A stretch of 64,000 nucleotides of DNA from Neonectria sp. B-13 (Eukaryota > Ascomycota > Sordariomycetes > Hypocreales > Nectriaceae): NCBI GenBank assembly GCA_002682825.1, contig NOKP01000013.1, positions 1,329,351-1,393,350 of the forward strand. Reading direction: 5' to 3'. A program made the position numbers and the translations under genes. This document shows positions 10,501 to 21,713 of this stretch, piece after piece. The notes below the pieces were generated by a model. That model saw only the letters and a list, made by a program, of their open reading frames with translations. It was not told where the DNA came from and ran no database searches. Positions within the stretch are counted from its first letter, which is position 1. The number at the start of each line of letters is the position of its first letter.

Positions 10501-10671
10501 ATGGCTTGGGGATCGGTGTTGGGAACGGCTTCGGAAGAGGGCGCTGGCGAGGTTCGCACTGCTGTTGGGCGAGTAGCGAAGGGGAATCGAACCGGCTACA
10601 GCTAGTTGACGGGAAGCCGGCGAGCCTGGAATCGGGTGAGCTTGTCGTGAACCAACATAATCGGGATCCAT
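7598..10671 (-). CDS. Ras guanine-nucleotide exchange factor with N-terminal divergent Ras-like P-loop domain
   Basis: Complement of five exons: 10267-10671, 9826-10150, 9567-9776, 7743-9514 and 7598-7687. All phases close, giving 933 residues. Residues 1-141 are a Ser/Asp-rich disordered leader. From Met142 a small-GTPase-like domain begins with an intact P-loop, Gly-Ser-Thr-Gly-Val-Gly-Lys-Ser. No DxxG switch II is visible, and the G4 position reads Val-Ala-Cys-Lys-Cys-Glu rather than Asn-Lys-x-Asp. A Ser-rich linker follows (about 314-450). Then come a RasGEF N-terminal (REM) domain (about 454-560) and a Cdc25-type catalytic domain (about 660-905) with Asp-Trp-Ile-Met-Phe and an Asn-Tyr-Asn-Gly-Leu helix. 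The tail is Lys-Lys-Lys-Phe-Pro-Trp-Phe. RasGEFs load GTP on Ras at membranes. Which Ras is the substrate is unknown. Confidence 0.9.
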
Positions 10672-11168
10672 GGTTGCGGTCGCAGTCTCAGCGACTCGCA
10701 ACAGAGGTGAAGAGGAGCATGTGATGCCAGAGGAGCAAAGTTCGTGGTGGGGATCAGGTCGTGGATAACTGGAGACCCAGGGGCCAAGTCAAAAGGAAGG
10801 GAATAGGAGAGGGCGGAGAGCGACGAGCACCCGACGGACACTAGTTAGGGAGACGGGAAGGGCAAAAAGGCAGAGGGCAAAAGAGCTAACGAGGGGACAC
10901 CCGGGACAGGCAGAGACAGGCGACGGGAGAGACGAGAACCGAGAACAAGTGACTAACAAACTTGCGGATGGAGGAAGGAGGAGTACGGGGAAGAAAACGC
11001 CTCTTCGGCCGCGAGGCTTTTCCAACCGCCGAACAACCAATTCGAATCAACTGGACCAGCTGGACCAACTGCAACTGACACCTGTTGTCGACTCGTCAGT
11101 CGACTTGTCATGTCAGCACCACCACCACTTCCTCCTCCACCACTACCACCACGGAGGAGGCCCGCAGA

Positions 11169-11198
11169 GGCATCGGCATCGGCATCGGCATCGGCATC
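11169..11198 (+). repeat. Hexanucleotide repeat GGCATC x5
   Basis: Five perfect copies of GGCATC, about 500 bases upstream of the RasGEF start codon. It lies in non-coding DNA next to a CCACCA-rich tract. Confidence 0.9.
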
Positions 11199-12636
11199 TC
11201 GGTGGACTCTCGTACAAAGCACCTACCTACTGTACACTTCTGAACCCGACGAGCGCGGGCTGGTTGGCGGTGTCCCGTCCCTGGCGGTGTCGAGGCGGGT
11301 GCGATGCACGTCAGAGGGGCAGCATGGGCAGGCCTGGGTTGGCTGGGAGGCGATACAGCGCTTCAGTTGGCGAGATTGGCAGGGTGACACGGATGGATAG
11401 CGGTGTCTGGTCTCAAAACACACAACCGACAGAGGGCAGCAGTGCAAGCATCGAGAAGCTTGAACGCTGGAGATGGAGCCGGAGACGGAGGCGAGCGGCG
11501 AGCGGCGAGGAGGGGGGGAAAAGAGCCGGGACGTTGGACGTTGGACGTTGAACGTTTCGGGTGGGATGTTGGGGGGAGGCTGGTTAAGACGACGGGAAGA
11601 GGGTGTCGGCCTCCCGCTATCTCTAAACTACTGCTCCGTAGGATGCTGGTACCTGGGTGCTTGATTAACTTGTCATGGAAGTTGGACCCTCAAGGAAGCG
11701 GCCCGGGCGTCCTGTTCGGCCGGTGCCCAGTGCGTGTTCATCGGTCCTCGACTCCTCACGGTGTTGGGTTGTTAGCCTAGCCCGCCCGCCGCCAGAAGAA
11801 CTTAAGCCTATTACGCCCATGGCCTCTGCATCGGTGTGCTTCCCCCATGTTGCACTGCTCCGAGCGCTGTGCTGATGCCAGGGGTCCTCCTGCGTTGGCG
11901 TTGGTGTTGGAGTTGGCGTTGGCGCACCGATGGACAGGGGGACCTGTCCATCACCGGGGCAGGCCAGGAGTGTTAATGACGAGACACGGCGGGCATTTTG
12001 CCATCGATTAGGTACGAGTATGGGTCCGCTTGACCCTTGAACCCGACCCAATGGGCGGGAATGAGCTCTATGAATGCTCTACGGATACTGCAGGCAAGAC
12101 AGAAATTAGGTAGTCTGGGTAAGTTATCAGGTAGGGAGTTGCCTACCTTGGTAATCGGGTAAGGGTCTCGTGGATACAGTATCCGTGGTCCTGCATAGAC
12201 ATTGTTTCACGTGGCAATTGAGAAGACGTCCTCCGGGCATCCCAGGTCTACCTACTACTACTATTACTTACTACTGTACGTACTAGCAGTAGTTGCTCCT
12301 CCCACCATGTGTCTGCCCTCAGTAATTCATGTTACTTATAGGTACGTACTCTCCGTCGTTTGTAAGGCAGTCCACACCTCCAAGCCGCTGTCTCTCAGTA
12401 GATGCTTGGCTGGGCTCATGCTCGGTGTGCAAAGTGGTAATCATCGTGATATGAACCCTTTATCCAGTCCTTCACTGGACACTCGCATGACAACAAAACA
12501 AAAGGGACCTTACCTGCCCTGTTCACCGACCTGTCTCCGACCTACCTCTGCAATTTGCACCTAGCGTTCCCGACCACCACTGAGGTGCCGTCCCTCGGAG
12601 CTTTAAGCCTAGAACTCTCCACCTTCCAGAAGCCAA

Positions 12637-12668
12637 AAGAAAAAGAAGAAGAAAAAGAAGAAGAAAAA
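12637..12668 (+). repeat. A/G purine tract
   Basis: An almost pure A/G run of about 30 bases built from AAG/AAAG units in the gene-free region. It is a simple-sequence tract with no inferred function. Confidence 0.8.
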
Positions 12669-15659
12669 GCAAACCCTCCACAGACATGTGCATCGTTCTC
12701 CAGCCATCGTTCGACAGCTTCCTCCTCTGCCTATTATCAGCCTAGTTTCTAGTTGTGAGAGTGGGCATCGAGCACCCCAGTGATCCTAAGACTTGGGCTA
12801 TCCTTGCTTTGGCGAGGGCATGGACGCTCGGAGCTGTCGATCGCGACATGCTCTAGGTCAGTAATTGTGTGTGACAGCGCAACATCTTCTAAATCCCTGT
12901 CCATATGCTGCTGTATAGTGTACTATGTATGTACACTCGACACTGTAGGAGACACAGCTATTTGCTAACAATAGTTGCATCATCACCAACATCATCACCA
13001 TCGCTAAACGCTTCTGTTGACATGCAGGTAAGAGCCTCCTCCCAATGGGAATGCACACTCCAGTGGTCACACTTCTGGCCGTTGGTGTGCCGCACCACCC
13101 CGCAAGCACGTGGGAGTCCCCCGTGGCCAATCGACACCCTGTCACCTCGCTGCGAGAAACGCCAACGAGTGACGAGTGCCTGATCTTGCAGTAGCAGGCA
13201 CCTCGTAGGCTGGCGAAGCAGTCATGGCGACACCATGCCACCGTCCACGACCAGGCGCCGGGGGCTCGTTGATGACCAAACCTCGAATCACTCGACGCGA
13301 GAGGATGGGACACAAGTGACGCCCGAGAGCGCCCCGCCTCACGACCAGGTCTCCGAGCGTATCACTCGTTCGCCGTAGCCGCTTCAGGGACAGCTGCGGG
13401 AGGTGGCTTGCAAGAGGGAGTCGGAATTGATCCCATCAAGTGCAACGTTTAGCGGAGCTGCAAAGCCCACGACGCCTGCCTTCGTTCTGGCCAAATCGGT
13501 CCTGGGAATCTCTGGGGTCGACGGCCTGCCCCTCTGCCGTGCTCGCTCTATGGAAAAGCCGCGAATAGCGTCGGTTAGATCGGCTTGGCAGTCCTCGTCA
13601 AGATTTCCATGGGAACCTCCGTGGAAACTGTGCTTCCACTGCTCCCTGGCGTCCGGGCGGCTTGGGCTTGTCTCCATACAGCTGGCGATATAATACGAAA
13701 TACTTCGTACGTACGACCGATGCCGCTTTCGTCCCTCCCTGCCGGGCGGGCTGCGAACCGTCCCCACCTTGAAGACGCAGGTTCGCCCAAGTCACCAATT
13801 ATCTTGCTTCCTGGCTGGCCTAGTTAACACAACCGCTTAGATTCATGTGATGGAACGAAGGACTCGCGCGACGTAGTGGACGGCCTATACCCCTAGGCTT
13901 GATCGCTTAAACAAAGTTCATAAGACCACCTCGGTATCTGCTTCTTTGAGCGATCGGCGAGACGGATCAACGGAAACTGTCCGTATTACTATCTCACCGT
14001 CACTACGCCCGAGAAACACAAGGCATGAAGGATGGAGTACGCGAGATATGAGGGCTAGATGTTGACAAAGGGGCAGCCTGGTCACCTCAGCAGAGGAACT
14101 ACAACTACGAAAGTACGCGTGCCCTCTTCACAGACGAAACCAGCATGCCCTATTTGAGGTATCCGTACCATATGCCGTGCATCATGAGATATCTTCTACC
14201 ATCTCTACGCTAAGCGAACAACAGATTCCACCACATCTCCATAAAGCCTAGCCCAGCCGCCAATCACCTGGAGGCGCCCCTCTTAACCAGCTAGCCGTGC
14301 GATCCATCAATAGTCTGTGTCTTGGCACATTCCCAACTGCAAGAGTTGGCTGTTCCCGGACCGACGGCGCACGAGCCCTCCTGTCAAGGCGCCACTGGAC
14401 TTGACGCCGTCTGGGAAGTGGGCTGAGGCGTTCGTCAGAAGGCAATGACGGCAGGCATATCGGTGGCATCGACTTATCCCGCAGCTTTTGGGCCAAGAAA
14501 ACTAGAGCATCTCGGTATTTGTTTTCCCGTCTTTAGTGCTCCCGATCAATCGCTCCAGGGTTGTCGAAGCTCGATAGTTAAGACAAACCTTTGGGGCCGC
14601 AAATCCACCGCAACCTTCATCATAACTGGGCAAATGAGAGATCATAGATAGTCCAACACAGTCAACCAGATACCATGCCCCTTCTATCTACTAGTACAGG
14701 TCCAGGGCTCTTGGTAGACTAAACAACTAGGGGTCTTAAGGTTTCGGATCTCAGCTTCCCTTTACGGTCTTGTTCTAGCGACTGGAATTCCATTCCAGAT
14801 ATCGATTGCGCTTGCCCGATCAGTAATGACACCAGAGTCAGTCGCGATATCCATTATGACGCCCCGGCCGTCTTGGTTGAGTTGTTGACTCGGCCGATGG
14901 ACGCAAGCGGCGCGAACGTTCTTGTGCCTGTCGCCTCCCGGCCCGGCTTGGCCAAGTTCGCCCGAGACTGTTGTTTGACATGAATCCTCAGGCCTGGTGC
15001 CTGTGAAGTCGTCCGAGACCGTGAATCCAAGGGATGGGTTGTGCCGTGATATTTATGTTAATGACCTGGTTTCGGGTTGTCACTTAAAGCACCCTTCTTT
15101 GTCCTTCCAGCTAGGCCATTGTCAACACATTCGTGATTGTCTAGTATCCGCAAGACCACCGTCTCCGGCCGTCTAAAGTGCCCACACCAGCCATGCCGAT
15201 TGTGACAAACAACCTCCGAGCGGGTAGCCTCCACATCTGACCTTCTCCAGGACGGTTCAAGTGCGCCAAGGCCGCCCAATACAGATATACAACCACCCAT
15301 CGATGGAGAACCCAATTCAGACTTTACGCCCGGTGGGTCAGACGCCATGGGCTTTATGTGATGGGCTTACCAGGGAAACAAAGTTGCAACCGTGGGAATG
15401 TCGTATCTCGCACTCGCGCACTGGTTTCCTATATCTTCCTTGACCTCTCTCTCTCTTGATCGAAGTTGTCATACTTCAACATACCCCATTACTTTCTGGT
15501 CCCATCACAACAACAAGAGAGGCAGTATTGGACCTATACAAAACCACTTATCAAAGACGAGTCGGGCACCCGACTGTTGTCTGTAGCACCCTTGGATTAG
15601 ACCATCTCACATTCCCACAAGACCTTGCACCTCACTAAATCGCCTTCGATCTTGGCGTC

Positions 15660-16820
15660 ATGACCACCATGGCCCCCCCAGCCACAACCACGAGCAAGAC
15701 AAAGAACAGACCCAAGTCGTTGACTCTGTCACCGTTCGACCCCAGAGAGTTAAGCCATAAGCTGTCGACAGTCAGGTCGGATCAAGATGATGATTCGATG
15801 ACATCTGGGTCCCAGGACTCGCCCAAGGATGATCCCATGTCCAAGAACACCACGCCTTCTCCAAAGACCACAGCCGCCAAGGAATTGTCTCCGAAGTTCC
15901 CCAAGCAGGGTGCCTCGCCGACATCTCGCCGCACCAGCATCTTTCATCACTTCTCCATCAAGGGATCCAACTACGACCCCAAGAAGGATGATGACGCCGT
16001 CCCAGGGCCTGCTCCCTATCGACATGTCCCAAAGAACGCCGCGACTCAGTTCGCCAAGACCACCACCATTTCGCCCCTCACCGAAAGGGCCACCGTCACC
16101 AAGCAGGTGAAGTCTCCCGGACCTGGCTGCATGAGCAATGGCACCATGTCGCTCCAGGAGTACAACAAGCAGTCTCGGAGAACTCAGAGCCTCTGCCACG
16201 GTAGGCCGCTCGACCGCAACGGCAACCCCTTCCCTCTGACGGTACTTGAAAGCACCGCCGAGGTGGATGAGGACCCGACCACGCTCAGCTCAAGGCTTTC
16301 TCTACAACCGAATCAGCTGCGAGGCTTCGATCTGGCTAACGAGATGGCCCGAAGAATGAGCACTGGTAATATTCGGGCACAACAGCGAGGTGTCGTGGAA
16401 GTCCCGCCGCCCGTTGTCGTCCGCAATGATTCCACCAGCATGTCTGTTTTCAGACAATCCTCTGTCGGCTCGGTTGACAACATGTCTCCTTACCACATGA
16501 GCAACGGATCGCCCTTGAGGCAAGAGTTTGACCAGTCGGTCTCGCCCGGACGGCGAGGCTCTGAAGCGACTTCGAACCTCTCGCGTAGGAGCAGTGTGGT
16601 AACCCCGCAGCGCGCAACTGTTGTAGACATGTATCGGGTGGATTGGACGCAGAGCGATGAGTTCAAGCGCAGGAGAGACTCGAGGTGGAGCATCATGCGA
16701 GGCCGGATAGGCAGTATGAGCCACGGTAGTGACAGAAAGGAGTCGGTTTCCGCCGAGTCAGTCGAATCAACCTCCCCCGCATCACCAAAATCTGGATTCT
16801 TCGGGAGATTCAGACTGTAG
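15660..16820 (+). CDS. Uncharacterised Ser-rich, probably disordered protein, 386 aa
   Basis: A single exon of 386 residues starting at the first ATG of the frame (ATG ACC ACC). The composition is dominated by Ser, Thr, Pro, Arg and Lys with many Ser-Pro and Arg-x-x-Ser sites, so it looks like a phosphorylated, intrinsically disordered regulator. Two blocks look more constrained. One is around residues 160-220, with Ser-Leu-Gln-Glu-Tyr-Asn-Lys-Gln and Arg-x-Leu-Asp-Arg-Asn-Gly-Asn-Pro-Phe. The other is near the C-terminus, with Arg-Val-Asp-Trp-Thr-Gln-Ser-Asp-Glu and a final Gly-Phe-Phe-Gly-Arg-Phe-Arg-Leu. I know no function. The unbroken length, coding-like third positions and absence of an equivalent opposite-strand frame support a real gene. 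It converges on the HIT-finger gene 241 bases downstream. Confidence 0.8.
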   Translation: MTTMAPPATTTSKTKNRPKSLTLSPFDPRELSHKLSTVRSDQDDDSMTSGSQDSPKDDPMSKNTTPSPKTTAAKELSPKFPKQGASPTSRRTSIFHHFSIKGSNYDPKKDDDAVPGPAPYRHVPKNAATQFAKTTTISPLTERATVTKQVKSPGPGCMSNGTMSLQEYNKQSRRTQSLCHGRPLDRNGNPFPLTVLESTAEVDEDPTTLSSRLSLQPNQLRGFDLANEMARRMSTGNIRAQQRGVVEVPPPVVVRNDSTSMSVFRQSSVGSVDNMSPYHMSNGSPLRQEFDQSVSPGRRGSEATSNLSRRSSVVTPQRATVVDMYRVDWTQSDEFKRRRDSRWSIMRGRIGSMSHGSDRKESVSAESVESTSPASPKSGFFGRFRL

Positions 16821-17061
16821 CAATAATCAAATGAAGACTACTGGGATTGCAAGGCAAATTGTAAACACAATGGAAAGGGAACATCAATGGATCTTAGCAT
16901 TATCATAACAAACAAACCTACCTTCCGCTCGAAGGAGCAAAAAGATCTTCATTATCATTATCTACTCTTGAAACATGCCTTTTTTAACTTATACAAGTGA
17001 CCATGGACACACAAGGTTCGATTATGGGACCAGCCATCATTCCCAAACCTGATCATGGCGC

Positions 17062-17896
17062 TCATCGCTTTTCCTCAGCTATCAAGCGCTCAATGAGGGT
17101 GGTATCCTCCTGCGCCAGCTGCTGCCGCAACAGGTTGGTAACGTCTGGGCCAGAATTGTCCGTGTTCATGAGGTGCAGGATCAGCTCGGAATACTCACGA
17201 ATGGCATCTCCCTCCTCGCCCAGAGCGCGCCGGGCCTTGCGCAGGGCCTCCTTGCCGTTCCGGATGCCAATGTCGTGGTTCCATGTCTCCTTCTTGGGCG
17301 GGAGGCCCTTGAGCAACGAGGCGGGGATGGCGTGTTTCTTGGCTTCGGGGTCTTGGGGAGGGAGCGTGGCGGCGTGGATCCGGAGGAGCTGGTTGGGGAG
17401 CAAGGGGTACTTCTGGAAGAGGAGGCGGAGCCGGTCGGAGGTTTCGAGGGCGCGGAAAGGGTTTGATGGGTCGGCGGGAGCGGGTTGGGGGTCGGGGACT
17501 TGTGGTTGCGAGGGCGCGGGCTTGGGTTGAGGCTCGGGGTCAGGAGGGTGATTTTCGCGATGGATCTTGTTGCATGCGACGGAACAGCTTGGACATGGTC
17601 AGCTTGGAGGCAGAGGGAAGACGGGTGGCTGCTTGTGGACAAGCAACTTACTATGGGAGATAGCATCGCGGGCACTTGTACTTGGGCGCGTTCACATTAC
17701 ACACGCCGCAGAGCGAGGGCGTGGGCGCTGGTGCGGGCGCAGTGTCGGCATCACCATCGGCGTCGGCGCCTTTGGGCACCGCATCGTCAGCCTGAGCCGG
17801 GCGTTCGGCTTCGGCTTCGGGACTCGCTCCCGGAGCAACAGTCTGTGACGACGTCGGCTGGTCTGGTTCACCCTTGCTGTCGAGCGCTGTCGACAT
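17062..17896 (-). CDS. HIT-type zinc finger protein (HIT1/ZNHIT3-like snoRNP assembly factor)
   Basis: Complement of exons 17652-17896 and 17062-17587, joined across a 64-base intron (donor GTAAGT, acceptor AAG), giving 256 residues. After an acidic Ala/Pro-rich leader a zf-HIT finger spans about 63-95. Its ligands are Cys63, Cys66, Cys75, Cys78, Cys83, Cys87, His91 and His95; the intron splits the Tyr codon just before Cys83. Residues 96-130 are Pro-rich. The rest is helical, with Phe-Arg-Ala-Leu-Glu and a terminal Leu-Leu-Arg-Gln-Gln-Leu region. Hit1/ZNHIT3 proteins act in box C/D snoRNP assembly with Rsa1/NUFIP. The finger is certain; assignment to Hit1 rather than another HIT-finger subfamily is inference. 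It is divergent from NFU1. Confidence 0.85.
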
Positions 17897-18324
17897 GGCT
17901 CTCTTAGAGAAGTATATTCACCTGAACCTAGTATAAGCAAACAAAAAAAAGGAATGAAGGCGGGTGGGTTGTTCTCGGAAAATTGCCCCACGCGTCATTC
18001 TCTATCGCAACTGTTTGGTGGGTTTGGAGACTGTGTCGGACAGGAAAAAAAAGAACATGTGGGTCCTGTTGGCTCGGCACTTGCCATCGTTATGCCCTTG
18101 CATCATAGGTAGGCCAGGCATTACTAATGCTCGGACCTATCACGGCTCCCACGGCTACTGCGACCGAACAAGTCGGCGGCGAAAAGTCGAGAGCCGAGCA
18201 CGCCAACGATATCATTTCTTCTCTCTTCAAAGAGGCATTTTGTTGACCTAATCCCGCATCCTACCCTCTGTTCACCTTTCTCATTCCGCGCTTCCAGCCT
18301 CCGTGTCTATAGATCACCGTCGCA
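17897..18324. promoter_or_regulatory. Short bidirectional promoter between HIT-finger gene and NFU1
   Basis: These 428 bases separate two divergent start codons and so must hold both promoters. Visible elements are an A-run at about 17940-17949 and a C/T-rich tract from about 18240 to 18300 before the NFU1 start. No gene fits here. Confidence 0.55.
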
Positions 18325-19306
18325 ATGACTGCCTCGCGAGCCCCCCGACTCCTCTCCCGGGTTCTGGCCTCCGTTCCCCGGCCCGTCGCCGAGACGCCCA
18401 TCCTAGCGGCGCCGCGATGGACTCGCTCGCTGAGCACCCGATCCCGCCTCTCAACCATCACTGCTGGTGCCCGACCGCAGGTCTACGCACCGCGCCGACC
18501 GGCCGCCCCTGGTCTCGCCGGTGTCGGCAGCGGCGTACGAACCATCTTCATCCAGACCGAAAACACCCCGAACCCGGACGCCCTCAAATTCCTGCCGAAT
18601 CACCGGGTCGTCCCCGAGGAGATCTCAACGCCCTTTATCGAGTATCTCAACCCCCGGTCGACAATCGCGCCGCCGTACCCCTCGCCGCTAGCTGCCAAGC
18701 TCATGAATATTGACGGCATCACGGCCGTCTTCTACGGCGCCGACTTCATCACCGTCACCAAGGCCGCCGACGCCAACTGGGCGCACGTCCGCCCCGAAAT
18801 TTTTGCCCTTATCACAGAGGCCATCACTTCTGGCGAGACCCTGGTAAACATTGCCGAGCGCAAGGAGGGCGAGGCTGCCCATGAGATCGAAGAGGATAGT
18901 CTGGCATACAACGAGGACGACAGCGAGGTCGTCGGTATGATCAAGGAGCTGCTTGAGACTCGCATCCGACCTGCGATTCAGGAGGACGGCGGCGATATCG
19001 ACTTTCGAGGCTTCGACGACGAGGGATACGTGCTTCTCAGATTGCGAGGCGCTTGCCGTACGTGCGACTCGAGCACTGTCACCCTGAAGAACGGCATTGA
19101 GGGCATGCTCATGCATTACGTATGTTGTTCCTCCCAATGAACCCTTGTGTGTCGCATCTCAAGATATACTAACATTTTGCCAGATTGAGGAAGTCAAGGG
19201 AGTCAAGCAAGTACTGGATCAAGAGGAGGAGATCGCATTACAAGAGTTCGAAAAGTTTGAGGAGAAGCTGAAGCTTCAAAAGGGTCAGGCCGCCTCGACT
19301 GGTTAG
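18325..19306 (+). CDS. NFU1: NFU1-like mitochondrial iron-sulfur cluster scaffold/transfer protein
   Basis: Exons 18325-19119 and 19184-19306, with a 64-base intron carrying a perfect TACTAAC branch point, give 305 residues. Residues 1-70 are an Arg/Ala/Ser-rich mitochondrial presequence. The Nfu N-terminal domain (about 72-165) begins Arg-Thr-Ile-Phe-Ile-Gln-Thr-Glu-Asn-Thr-Pro-Asn-Pro. The NifU C-terminal domain (about 205-270) has Gln-Glu-Asp-Gly-Gly-Asp-Ile and the cluster-binding Cys244-x-x-Cys247 in Gly-Ala-Cys-Arg-Thr-Cys. A charged helical tail follows. NFU1 passes 4Fe-4S clusters to lipoate synthase, respiratory and other mitochondrial proteins. The start is the first ATG of the frame and gives a good presequence. 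Confidence 0.95.
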
Positions 19307-19425
19307 AGGAAGCGGATTGCCTCTCTCTTGATGTTTTGTATAATAACTGGCGGGAACCCTCATGATACCCACGAATGCTCATACCTTTTGAGCCCATGTT
19401 GCAACCAACTGCTTCCTTCTCTGTT

Positions 19426-19525
19426 NNNNNNNNNNNNNNNNNNNNNNNNNNNNNNNNNNNNNNNNNNNNNNNNNNNNNNNNNNNNNNNNNNNNNNNNNNN
19501 NNNNNNNNNNNNNNNNNNNNNNNNN
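19426..19525. other. Assembly gap (100 N)
   Basis: Exactly 100 N, the usual placeholder for a gap of unknown size. It is followed at once by six G and about 23 C, so sequencing of a homopolymer probably caused the break. Distances across it are unreliable. Confidence 0.98.
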
Positions 19526-19554
19526 GGGGGGCCCCCCCCCCCCCCCCCCCCCCC
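19526..19554 (+). repeat. G6-C23 homopolymer block at gap edge
   Basis: Six G followed by about 23 C directly after the N run. It may be a genuine poly-C tract or a consensus artefact at the contig end. Confidence 0.85.
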
Positions 19555-21686
19555 TTTCTGGCCGGATTGGGAGTAATGGGGCGTGTGAACTTTGGGCGCC
19601 CTGGTTAAGACTGGCAATTTGCTGGGCAAGCCCATTCTCCAATTCGACAATGGCAGCAGGGTTGTCTGCGGACCCTGGCATCGTGGGCACACAGTGCAAC
19701 TCCCCATTCCAGCGGACCGCAGCCACCACTGCGGCATTTTTGAGGTCTCGTGCTGCTCGGTCACTGCAAGTGGGCGGGACCAGCAGCAAACAAACGTCTG
19801 ACATGGGGAGCTCCATGACTGATCGATGCGAATCTCAATATTTGGACGCGCGGATGCTCGGGACGCGCCGCAGCAGGAGAGAGACGTGGGAATGGGAGCC
19901 CACCGACCTTCACAGGAGCAGCGGCAGTGGTCGCCAGATCGGGCTCTTTCTTGACGCGGGGGCTCTGGATGAGAAGGCGTATGTATTCTCCTGGCATATG
20001 TCGGTAGCGAGGCGTGCCGTCGCATCCCAGGCCGAGCGGGTGCATGTGCTGCTTGCTGCTGCTTTGCGGCGGCGGCGGATGCGGTACAGCACACTCAGGT
20101 ACGGTACTTTGTCCTGTTTCGAGGGTCCACGAATGAGGAGAAATCCGGGGTAATCCCCCGCTGCGATTGACGCCCAATTGAAACCTTGAAGTGGAGGGCC
20201 AATGGCGGGGTACCTCCACTTCATTGTCGTGGTCTTCCTGGCTCTCCTCAGATCATCAAACGAGCACGCCCGTCGTCAGCGGCAGTGAGAACTGCTGGAG
20301 AAACACAGGTATTCGGTTTTCAGCACAAGGATATTCGTCGTTCCAATCCAATTGTTAGTTGTCAAATTGCGCTTGCCGTGTAGCCCGTAGCAGCACCATC
20401 GCGCCGTGCTAGGGCCAGATCGAAAGGCCAGATCGTCGCGCCAGCTGACTGGGAACAACGGCAAATCCCTAGCGCGTCAAGTCAAGTTCCAGAGGGGATC
20501 TCGACAGAAAAGTGACAGTCCACTGCGCTATTCTGAGCAATTAACGACAAGGGATATGGCCACAATTCCTGGAACAACCTGACCTCATCGTACATGGGAA
20601 TGGTAGAACGCCCAGTTGCTGGACGAGACAACGCCCAGAGCAACTGCTTGCTCCAGCGAGTCTGGAATTCGACCATCGTGGCGTTATGCATTTTCCGTCC
20701 ATATATCTCACCAATTGTCAAGTCTCCATTTTCCCCTATCCAGGTAACGCCACATGGGCCGGGAGGAGGGGCAGACGTTGCAAAACCCGACACGACCGCG
20801 GCTCCCCAGATGCATCATGTCACACGGCCGTTCTTTAGGGCGTTGTCCCGTTGAAGACTCCGGGCTTTGCTCGTAGGGTGAGACTATGGACCTGGCCGCC
20901 GTCTCTTCTCTGGAGCAAGTGAGGCCCTCGTCCGTTGCGGCTGGCGTTGTCCGGTGAGGACAGTCGGCCTGGAGCTTTGGGGATGACTTGCATGGTCGTC
21001 AGATGGAGCTACCGAGGTACATGTGGTAGGCAGGTTGCTGATTAAGTAAGTCGTAGGTGCAAGACCCGTAAATTGAAGATCGAATGCAAACCTGGAGCAT
21101 TAGGCCTGCATGTCATCGTGAGGCATGCATGGGCCCAATGCCAGGGTAGCAAACAAGCAAACAAGGTAGTGAGTATACTGTATTCGTACCTTATGATGTA
21201 TCACCTTGGAACATCAACCATTGAGAGCAAGCATGAAAACTTTCTGCTCTTTGATATCCGAGTACAATGTGTGGTCTCCAAGCTTGCGTCATGAAGCATA
21301 TCGTCTGCACCAGGCTGCGACTGTGAGCTTTCAGTGGTTAGCTGTCCTCCGGGGAGCAGGCAGAACATGGTCCACAAGGTTACACAACCGGCCCAACGCG
21401 TTTCCTGCAGGCCTATGCAGATCGTTGCCGAGCGTGGCGATCGCTGCTTTTTCGACAGGACAAAGCCGAGCCGCGTGCTAACGTCCAGGGAGTGGGTGCC
21501 AGGTTTGGAGGCCCTGGATGATGGACAGGGCCAGTTTGGCAGCAAAGACGGTTTCGTGTATCGTGCAACGTGCGCAAGGCACGGCCGTGTTCCCTGGCGA
21601 TGAAGGCCCTGTTCGTCCAGGCTTAAGTGTGTCACTGGGGTATCAATCCGGGGTTCGACTGCAGTCCACAGGATGATCTACAGGGC

Positions 21687-21713
21687 GAGAGAGAGAGAGA
21701 GAGAAAGAGAGAG
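21687..21713 (+). repeat. GA dinucleotide microsatellite
   Basis: About 13 GA units with one AAAG interruption, in non-coding DNA. Confidence 0.9.

Larger units (their letters stand above)
10672..15659. other. 5 kb region without a supported gene
   Basis: A divergent upstream region between the RasGEF gene and the Ser-rich gene at 15660. It holds many short simple repeats (11169-11198, 11530-11553, 11890-11925, and a purine run at 12637-12668), scattered TACCTA-type words, and one copy of TACTTCGTACGTAC near 13701. Open frames up to about 200 codons occur but are Arg/Pro/Gly-rich and occur on both strands at the same place, as expected by chance in GC-rich DNA. A non-coding RNA or a small secreted protein with several introns cannot be excluded. 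Confidence 0.5.

Noticed and set aside
10560..10640. tRNA-like B-box (GGTTCGATTCC on the minus strand)
   Set aside because: It lies inside the coding first exon of the RasGEF gene and no A-box or acceptor stem can be paired around it.
13384..13767. 127-codon minus-strand frame in the 11-15 kb gap
   Set aside because: A similar-length frame exists on the other strand at the same place, no splice-linked extension was found and no family is recognisable.
19360..20094. Frames running through the first N gap
   Set aside because: They include about 34 undefined residues and homopolymer-encoded Gly or Pro runs; they are artefacts of reading N as open.
21201..21635. 144-codon minus-strand frame
   Set aside because: Low-information composition, no conserved motif, no flanking splice sites, and an overlapping plus-strand frame.
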